From the NCBI GenBank assembly GCA_003934925.1, contig JQIX01000027.1, forward strand, positions 1 to 38,649: a stretch of 38,649 nt of DNA. Reading direction: 5' to 3'. Origin of the DNA: Epsilonproteobacteria bacterium (ex Lamellibrachia satsuma) (lineage in GTDB: Bacteria > Campylobacterota > Campylobacteria > Campylobacterales > Sulfurovaceae). The notes beneath the pieces are model-generated. The model was given only the letters and a program-made list of their open reading frames with translations. It was not told where the DNA came from and ran no database searches. Positions 33,747 through 38,649 of this stretch are shown here, in pieces. Both the position numbers and the translations under genes were made by a program. Within the stretch, counting starts at the first letter, position 1; each line of letters begins with the position of its first letter.

Positions 33747-35153
33747 TTATCTAATAAGGCTGACCAGCCAAATATTTATAAAATATATGCAGAGACTGAA
33801 AAGCAGTATCACAGCTATAAAATAGAGTGATTTCTTAGATTTGACTATCTCCAAAAATTTGTCTATTCCTACCTCTTTGACCGTAAAGGTAAAAAGCACC
33901 CATCCTCCGATACTTCCGGCTAACGCAAGCCCTGAAGCACCAAGCGGATACATGAGTATAAGTGAGGAAGTTACAGAACTTATAAGTGAATAGACGGCGA
34001 TCTTGGCAGCTTTTTTATGCCTGTGCGAAGCATAAAGGAAAAGAGAAAAAAGTTTAGCCAGCCCAAAAGGCAAGAGTCCTATCATATACATTTGAAGTAC
34101 TTTTACTGTCTCCAGTGTTTGAAGCTCGGTGAACTTGCCTCTTTCAAACAGCAGCCAGACGATGGGCTCAGCCAGTAAGATACCTCCGGCCATTGCCATA
34201 CCCAGCAAAAATGCAAGCAGCCAGAAGGTTTGGTTCAGATTTTTATAGGCTACATCTTCCTGACCATTTTTCAAGGCTTTGGAGACCGTTGGAAAAAGTA
34301 CGGTAGCTGTAGCAATGGCGATGATGGCTAAGGGAAGCTGAAAAACACGGTTGGCATAGAAGAGGTAGGAGACAGAACCTGTCATGAGGAAAGTTGCCAG
34401 AATGGTGTCTATGAATGCAGAGATCTGAGGTGTGGAGTTTCCCAGGATCCCCGGTAGGAAAAGAGATTCAAAGTGTTTCTTCTCTTCTTCTATATCTTTG
34501 ACCTTCCTATATTTCCAACCGCCTAAAAGAAGTTTATGCAGCTTGAAGTTGTGCAGGGTGACAAGGTGTGCGGCGATTTGTAAACCTCCACCGATGAGTA
34601 CGGCAAAACTCAGTGCATAGGCTACAGTTTTCGGATCATCTTTCATGTAAATATACAGTGCGGTGATCATGGAAATGTTGAGCAACGCCGTAGACATGGC
34701 AGTGGTTGCAAAATGTTCTTTGTATTGCAGCAGCGTCGCCAAAAATGTCACGATGAAGATGAGGTCCAGATACCAGAAGTTGATAGCGGTCATCGGAGCG
34801 GTTTTACTGATGAGCTCTTCTCCCCACCCCCAGGCTAAAAGTTTTGTGATGGGTTCTGGAAAGAAAGTGATAAACAGAGAAAATGCTATCAAAAAGAGTA
34901 AAAAACGTAAGAAAATGGCTGTAGCAAAAACCCCTTTATGTCTTGATGCTACAAAAGAAGGCATAAATGCCTGGGTGAATGCACCTTCCGCAAAGATCCG
35001 GCGAAAAAGATTGGGAAGTTTAAAGGCAATGAAGAACATATCGCTCCACACCGAAGCCCCTAATGCAGAAGCCATCAGCACATCACGTCCCAGGCCGGTA
35101 ACGCGTGACAGTAAAATGCCAAAGCTGTTGGTGAAGATCGATTTAAGTTTCAT
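33747..35153 (-). CDS. murJ: Lipid II flippase MurJ (MviN family)
   Basis: Polytopic membrane protein of 468 residues that flips the peptidoglycan precursor lipid II. The N terminus FTNSFGILLSRVTGLGRDVLMASALG and the FRRIFAEGAFTQAFMP block (about 48-63) are MurJ/MviN hallmarks, with about fourteen helices in total. The ATG at 35153 is selected because AAGGAG lies 8 nt upstream; the longer frame to 35186 adds 11 residues across that site. It lies between cysS and ruvA, as in Campylobacter. Confidence 0.94.
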   Translation of the reverse strand: MKLKSIFTNSFGILLSRVTGLGRDVLMASALGASVWSDMFFIAFKLPNLFRRIFAEGAFTQAFMPSFVASRHKGVFATAIFLRFLLFLIAFSLFITFFPEPITKLLAWGWGEELISKTAPMTAINFWYLDLIFIVTFLATLLQYKEHFATTAMSTALLNISMITALYIYMKDDPKTVAYALSFAVLIGGGLQIAAHLVTLHNFKLHKLLLGGWKYRKVKDIEEEKKHFESLFLPGILGNSTPQISAFIDTILATFLMTGSVSYLFYANRVFQLPLAIIAIATATVLFPTVSKALKNGQEDVAYKNLNQTFWLLAFLLGMAMAGGILLAEPIVWLLFERGKFTELQTLETVKVLQMYMIGLLPFGLAKLFSLFLYASHRHKKAAKIAVYSLISSVTSSLILMYPLGASGLALAGSIGGWVLFTFTVKEVGIDKFLEIVKSKKSLYFIAVILLFSLCIYFINIWLVSLIR

Positions 35154-35286
35154 AAAGAGGTCTCCTTTGCAATAAGCAAAGCTCATTCCAAATTCCTCTC
35201 ACTAAAGCTTTACCTTTGGTAAGAAGATAAGTATTAATATTGTGGTATTTTAGCGTAATGTTGATTTGAAGTAAAAACATGACAAT

Positions 35287-35314
35287 TTGACATATTTTTG
35301 TATAGTCGTATAAA
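35287..35314 (+). promoter_or_regulatory. ruvA promoter
   Basis: TTGACA (35287-35292) and TATAAA (35309-35314) are spaced 16 nt apart on the plus strand, a near-canonical sigma-70 promoter about 69 nt before ruvA. A tract of GAGGAGAACGAGGAG before the ATG provides a ribosome-binding site. The opposite strand of this 229-bp gap serves murJ. Confidence 0.6.
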
Positions 35315-35382
35315 CTCCTGATATACTTTTATCATAAAAGTCACAGATCCGCAGTCGAGCTGAGGAGAACGAGGAGAAATAG

Positions 35383-35940
35383 ATGATTGTAGGGATAGAG
35401 GGCATAGTAGAACGAAAGGATCCCACCTTTGTACATATAAATGTAAATGGCATTATTTACGAACTGCATGTTTCCATCAATACTTCCAATGCGATCCAGG
35501 AAAAGAGGGTAAAGCTTTTTGTCACACAGGTCATACGCGAAGACGCCAATCTTCTGTTTGGATTTATGGATACCAATGAAAAGAAGATGTTCGATACCGT
35601 ACTCAAGATCAACGGCGTAGGCCCAAAAGTGGGTCTTGCTATCTGCTCTACTTTTACTCCAAGTACATTTGCAAAAGTAGTAGCCTCCAAAGATGTTGGT
35701 ATGCTAAAACGGGTACCCGGAATAGGCCCCAAAGCAGCAAGCCGCATACTGGTGGAGTTGGCAGACTTTATCGTAGATGGCAATGAAGAGAGCGGAAATT
35801 CCGGGGCACTGGGTGAAGCGGTTATGGCACTGGAGAGTCTGGGCTTCAAAAAAGATGCTATACGTAAAGCGCTTAATGGCTGTTCAGGAGATACTAGTAC
35901 TTTGGTGAAAGAAGGACTCAAAAAACTCCAGAGGCTATAA
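35383..35940 (+). CDS. ruvA: Holliday junction branch migration protein RuvA
   Basis: DNA-binding partner of the RuvB helicase, acting on Holliday junctions. The OB-fold N terminus ([22 protein letters not shown]) is followed by two helix-hairpin-helix motifs ([12 protein letters not shown] and [16 protein letters not shown]) and a C-terminal RuvB-binding domain ([16 protein letters not shown]). 185 residues is usual. ruvB and ruvC are not adjacent in the window. It converges with the HEPN-like gene 12 nt downstream. Confidence 0.96.
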   Translation: MIVGIEGIVERKDPTFVHINVNGIIYELHVSINTSNAIQEKRVKLFVTQVIREDANLLFGFMDTNEKKMFDTVLKINGVGPKVGLAICSTFTPSTFAKVVASKDVGMLKRVPGIGPKAASRILVELADFIVDGNEESGNSGALGEAVMALESLGFKKDAIRKALNGCSGDTSTLVKEGLKKLQRL

Positions 35941-35952
35941 GCCTTAGGGTAT

Positions 35953-36522
35953 TCAAGAAGTTTGATGATAGAGATCTTCAAGCAGATTCAGAAGCGGGAG
36001 GTAGAGCATTTCTACCTCTGGTATCTCTATCTTTCCCTGGCTGGGAAAGAAAAAATGGCTGTTGCGATTACGGCGTGTGCGTATAATGATGTAAATCATT
36101 TCGGAGATCAGCTTTGCCTTTTTTGGATCAAAAGAGATTTTTTCAAAGAGGAGTTCCTCGGCACTTCTCAGTGCCGTGCTGATGGTGCCGGTATTGATCT
36201 CTGCGATATAGTCTATTTGTAAAGTTTTGAGTGTCTCTTCCAGCCACGGATTATTACGTGCTGTGACCCTTTCTCCATATTCTCCATGGGCTCTTTTTTT
36301 GAAAAAAGGTATCTGGTGCTTTAGAAGAGAAGCCTTAAGAAGGATCTCAGCCGCAAGAGAAGCATTGCGCCAGAAATCTACAGCTTCAAAAGCATCATTT
36401 TCATGAATGTCATTCAGTACGAAAGAACCCTTGCTGTGACTGAGTATATTATTGGATGTAGCCAAATGAACGGCATATGCATAGTTCTCTTCATCAATTG
36501 TACTGATATCTACATTCTTCAT
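35953..36522 (-). CDS. HEPN-domain-like protein
   Basis: 189-residue, mainly helical protein. The helix VDFWRNASLAAEILLKASLLKHQIPFF (about 48-74) and the late motif RNRNSHFF, with R151-x4-H156 before a short tail, match the HEPN fold, whose R-x4-6-H pair is the catalytic centre in HEPN ribonucleases and toxins. Whether it is active is unknown; no MNT-type nucleotidyltransferase antitoxin is adjacent. It starts 5 nt after the DUF89 gene, with a GAGG site inside that gene's end, so the two are coupled. The family is otherwise not recognised. Confidence 0.65.
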   Translation of the reverse strand: MKNVDISTIDEENYAYAVHLATSNNILSHSKGSFVLNDIHENDAFEAVDFWRNASLAAEILLKASLLKHQIPFFKKRAHGEYGERVTARNNPWLEETLKTLQIDYIAEINTGTISTALRSAEELLFEKISFDPKKAKLISEMIYIIIRTRRNRNSHFFFPSQGKIEIPEVEMLYLPLLNLLEDLYHQTS

Positions 36523-36527
36523 ATTTT

Positions 36528-37355
36528 TTATCCTCTTTTAAAGATCATATCTTTTTCTTCTTTGCCAATGGCCTCGGCGACTACATTGCATTTTACGATA
36601 AAGAGGAAGTAGACAGGACGCTCTGCTTCAAGATAAAGGCTTTCAAAGTTTCCCATTCCTTTTGAGAGTACGATATCTGCACGGTCAAAGATCTCTTTCG
36701 AGGCAGTATTGGCTTCTTTAAGGTCGTAAGCCGGAGTTTTGACCCCTGTGTCAACGATATGTGCGCATTCTTTTAGTATCTGTGCTTCTTTGAGAGTAAC
36801 ATCATTGATGATAGGTATGCCCCTTACAAAGTAATATACTTCAATGTCATAGTATTTTTTAATAGTCTCTATGAGTACTTTGTCAAAAATGTGTTCACCT
36901 ACATTGTCACCGATGATTACCATCTCTTTTGCCTCTTTCAACTCTTTTTCAAAAGCAGGAAGATCATCAATGGCAAATTCCTGATGAAAATGGTACCGGA
37001 TCATTTCATCCAGGTCAAATTGTTGTTGTGCACCAAAATCGATGACATTCCCTATGACGGAGAGTTTAAGTGCATCTGAGATGGTCTGTACGAAAGAAGT
37101 GTCAACTCTCTGTGCTTCAAGCGTTGCACGTTCTTTGGCCAGAACAACAGGATCATCCTTTCCTGTGATCTCTGTAATTGCCCGATAAATACTTTTTGCG
37201 ATCTGTGGAGGTGTATGTGACATGTCATAATCTATGAGTATCTGTGCTGTTTTATCGAACACTTTTTTTGTTGTACTGTCATCAAGTTCCAATAACTTTG
37301 AAACTTTGAGTGACTGATTGAACAAACAAGCGATACAGTCTGGTCTAATATTCAT
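36528..37355 (-). CDS. DUF89 (ARMT1-like) damage-control phosphatase family protein
   Basis: 275-residue protein with the DUF89 signatures of the prokaryotic subfamily: RPDCIACLFNQ with a CxxC (C7, C10), a metal site GDNVGEHIFDKVLIE, the DTGVKTPAYDL segment and SKGMGNFESLY. Characterised relatives are metal-dependent phosphatases acting on damaged or excess sugar phosphates; the substrate here is unknown. It is followed immediately by the HEPN-like gene and preceded by the NlpC/P60 gene 39 nt away. Confidence 0.85.
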   Translation of the reverse strand: MNIRPDCIACLFNQSLKVSKLLELDDSTTKKVFDKTAQILIDYDMSHTPPQIAKSIYRAITEITGKDDPVVLAKERATLEAQRVDTSFVQTISDALKLSVIGNVIDFGAQQQFDLDEMIRYHFHQEFAIDDLPAFEKELKEAKEMVIIGDNVGEHIFDKVLIETIKKYYDIEVYYFVRGIPIINDVTLKEAQILKECAHIVDTGVKTPAYDLKEANTASKEIFDRADIVLSKGMGNFESLYLEAERPVYFLFIVKCNVVAEAIGKEEKDMIFKRG

Positions 37356-37394
37356 TTATATACTCCAAGTTGGTAATGCTATGGGATTTTTAGA

Positions 37395-38072
37395 TCAACC
37401 CTGACCTACTACCCGTCGTGCAGAGACGAATTTATTTGCATAATACCCCCGGTCGATCGGTGAAATGATGATACCTTTCTTTTTTGATGCAGCATGTATA
37501 AATTGCCCGTTCCCTATGTAGATACCGACATGTGTGATCGGAATGCCACGTTTCTTGTCTGTGAGAAAGAAAAGCAGATCCCCTTTTTGAAGATTGTTCT
37601 TATTTACAGGAGTACCTTTTTTTGACTGTGCCCAGGCAGTACGCGGGAGGTTGATGTTATGCTTTTTATAAAGGTACTGTACATATCCGGAACAGTCAAA
37701 TCCATCCGGCGTTGTACCACCCCAAACATATTTTCCGCCTTTGAAGTATTTGGCATCCTCAAGAAGTTTTTTTCTGTCTATCTCGGATATATGATAAACT
37801 TTTCCCGCTTTTTTCGCTGCCTGTTGTGCTTTGGCTATGCGATTGGCTCTTTGCCTTGCCGCCTCAGCCATACGGGCAAGATTTTCTGCTTTATGCAGTT
37901 CATTATAGATGGCCTGAAGAGAGTATTCCGTAGCTTTTTGGTTAATGCAGGCATTTTCTGTATGTTTAATGGCCCCGGAATGTATGACCTTACCTTTTTT
38001 ATCGGTAATAACAAAAATATTTCCATAAGCCAATGATCCTATTGCTATAAGAATAAAAATTTGTTTAAACAC
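37395..38072 (-). CDS. NlpC/P60 family cell-wall hydrolase
   Basis: Exported cysteine peptidase (225 residues). GTG at 38072 has AAGG 4 nt upstream and gives the signal VFKQIFILIAIGSLAYG; the longer frame to 38120 would bury it. A charged coiled-coil segment follows (about 55-90, LHKAENLARMAEAARQRANR). The C40 domain then begins, with catalytic C127 in GFDCSGYVQ, H181 in THVGIYIG and H193 in FIHAAS. It is expected to cut the peptide stem of peptidoglycan (gamma-D-Glu to mDAP). Confidence 0.9.
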   Translation of the reverse strand: MFKQIFILIAIGSLAYGNIFVITDKKGKVIHSGAIKHTENACINQKATEYSLQAIYNELHKAENLARMAEAARQRANRIAKAQQAAKKAGKVYHISEIDRKKLLEDAKYFKGGKYVWGGTTPDGFDCSGYVQYLYKKHNINLPRTAWAQSKKGTPVNKNNLQKGDLLFFLTDKKRGIPITHVGIYIGNGQFIHAASKKKGIIISPIDRGYYANKFVSARRVVGQG

Positions 38073-38145
38073 CGTACCTTCTCGCTCTTCTTTTTTTATT
38101 AGTATATCATAACTGATCACTAAAGTCTAAAGGAAATGATGGATC

Positions 38146-38499
38146 TTAATGTCGAGTACCACAAAAGTTTGCATCGCAACCGTGAACTACCCCTGAAAAT
38201 TTGGAATTTTTTATAAAAAATTTGAGTAGACGTTTTTTACGTTTTTTAAAAATTTCGGATTTAAGACTTTCAAGTGCTTCAGGTTTGGATTTATGGATCT
38301 TTTCAATTTTACCTGATGTATTAAAGTAAAAATCCCAGTCATCGTCATCTATCTGTTTAGCCATGTAGAATGGTGTTCCATGGCATGAAGTGCATAATTT
38401 TGTTATAGTCCGGAATGCCGCTGTGTCATACTTTTCAGCCGCATATGACAGGGAACTGAAAGCAGAAATGAGCAATGAAATAGTGATAAGACTTTTCAT
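38146..38499 (-). CDS. Small periplasmic c-type cytochrome-like protein
   Basis: 117-residue exported protein. Signal MKSLITISLLISAFSSLSYA; one heme motif CTSCH (C36, C39, H40) followed by GTPFYMAKQIDDDDWDFYF. A basic segment (KSEIFKKRKKRLLKFFIK) replaces the usual Met-ligand region. The end HGCDANFCGTRH adds two cysteines (C108, C113) that might form a disulfide or bind metal. No clear Met axial ligand is visible; it may be a sensor or an electron carrier. It lies 26 nt upstream of the longest NlpC/P60 frame. Confidence 0.75.
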   Translation of the reverse strand: MKSLITISLLISAFSSLSYAAEKYDTAAFRTITKLCTSCHGTPFYMAKQIDDDDWDFYFNTSGKIEKIHKSKPEALESLKSEIFKKRKKRLLKFFIKNSKFSGVVHGCDANFCGTRH

Positions 38500-38564
38500 A
38501 TATAGTCACCCCTGAAAAACCCAAACACCTCCCAAAAATAGGTACTTTGGAAGTGATTTAAGGG

Positions 38565-38570
38565 TATAAT
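38565..38570 (+). promoter_or_regulatory. Candidate rightward -10 at the window end
   Basis: TATAAT within GGGTATAATAAC on the plus strand points out of the window to the right. 38500-38649 holds no gene; the opposite strand could carry the promoter for the small cytochrome. Confidence 0.35.
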
Positions 38571-38649
38571 AACAACCAATAAACATAACAAAACAGACTA
38601 ATTCTTGGTCGAAATAGGTGTTAAAATTGCTTCCACGTTCTCCTAAAAA

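Noticed and set aside
1-38649. CRISPR arrays, rRNA, tRNA genes or prophage
   Set aside because: No regularly spaced direct repeats with unique spacers, no tRNA-like cloverleaf with a TTCGA arm, and no phage structural or integrase genes were seen.

Overview
This 38.6 kb window comes from a Campylobacterota (Epsilonproteobacteria) chromosome, most likely a Sulfurovum- or Sulfurimonas-like sulfur-oxidising lineage. Evidence: low GC; TATAAT/TAAAAT -10 boxes with little -35 signal; a DUF2018 protein (HP0242-like, a family I know only from this phylum); and two gene orders that match, from memory, Campylobacter and Helicobacter: DUF2018-ispB-hemA-proS-fxsA-hemC-ubiD, and fabL-like-dapA-M16 protease-pyrD-msbA-cysS-murJ-ruvA.

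Layout. 1-673: remnant of an EAL-domain gene. 720-9152 (+): tightly packed housekeeping run, with genes overlapping by 1-56 nt, for polyprenyl and tetrapyrrole synthesis, prolyl-tRNA charging, an FxsA membrane protein, an exported thiol-disulfide protein and a UbiD decarboxylase (probably menaquinone). 9227-10817 (+): peroxide module, 2-Cys peroxiredoxin plus a Fur/PerR regulator, then a small lipoprotein. 10854-12713 (-): yggS and the site-2 protease rseP. 12847-13977 (+): unknown acidic two-TM protein. 14324-17235 (+): adenine deaminase and NCS2 purine permease, flanked by near-identical ~447 bp direct repeats. 17411-25332 (-): metal-uptake block with ZnuB/ZnuA, a coiled-coil outer-membrane protein, a small His/Cys exported protein, a porin, FeoA/FeoB and a TorF-type porin. 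25430-35153 (-): pgsA, a ~295 bp gene-free stretch, then the conserved fabL-like-to-murJ cluster. 35383-35940 (+): ruvA. 35953-38499 (-): a HEPN-like protein, a DUF89 phosphatase, an NlpC/P60 hydrolase and a small c-type cytochrome.

The most unusual structures are not ordinary genes. (1) A ~60-65 bp dispersed element, made of exactly four TKARRAR heptamers, GGTAYG and a hairpin, occurs three times. Each copy lies just after a stop codon, in the same orientation as transcription, between two co-directional genes; one copy may supply the ribosome-binding site and start codon of the M16 protease. (2) The adeC-permease cassette has the signature of single-crossover integration of a ~3.44 kb circle at the convergent end of the 12847 gene and znuB. 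Each dead gene fragment carries its own frameshift, while the living copies are intact. (3) GTAG-type REP palindromes lie before ubiD and on the feoA stop codon. (4) Two otherwise different barrel proteins, both in the iron region, share a mature N-terminal GDIxPVEPTV tag.

Starts were chosen by eye from ribosome-binding sites and family lengths; no database or folding program was run.
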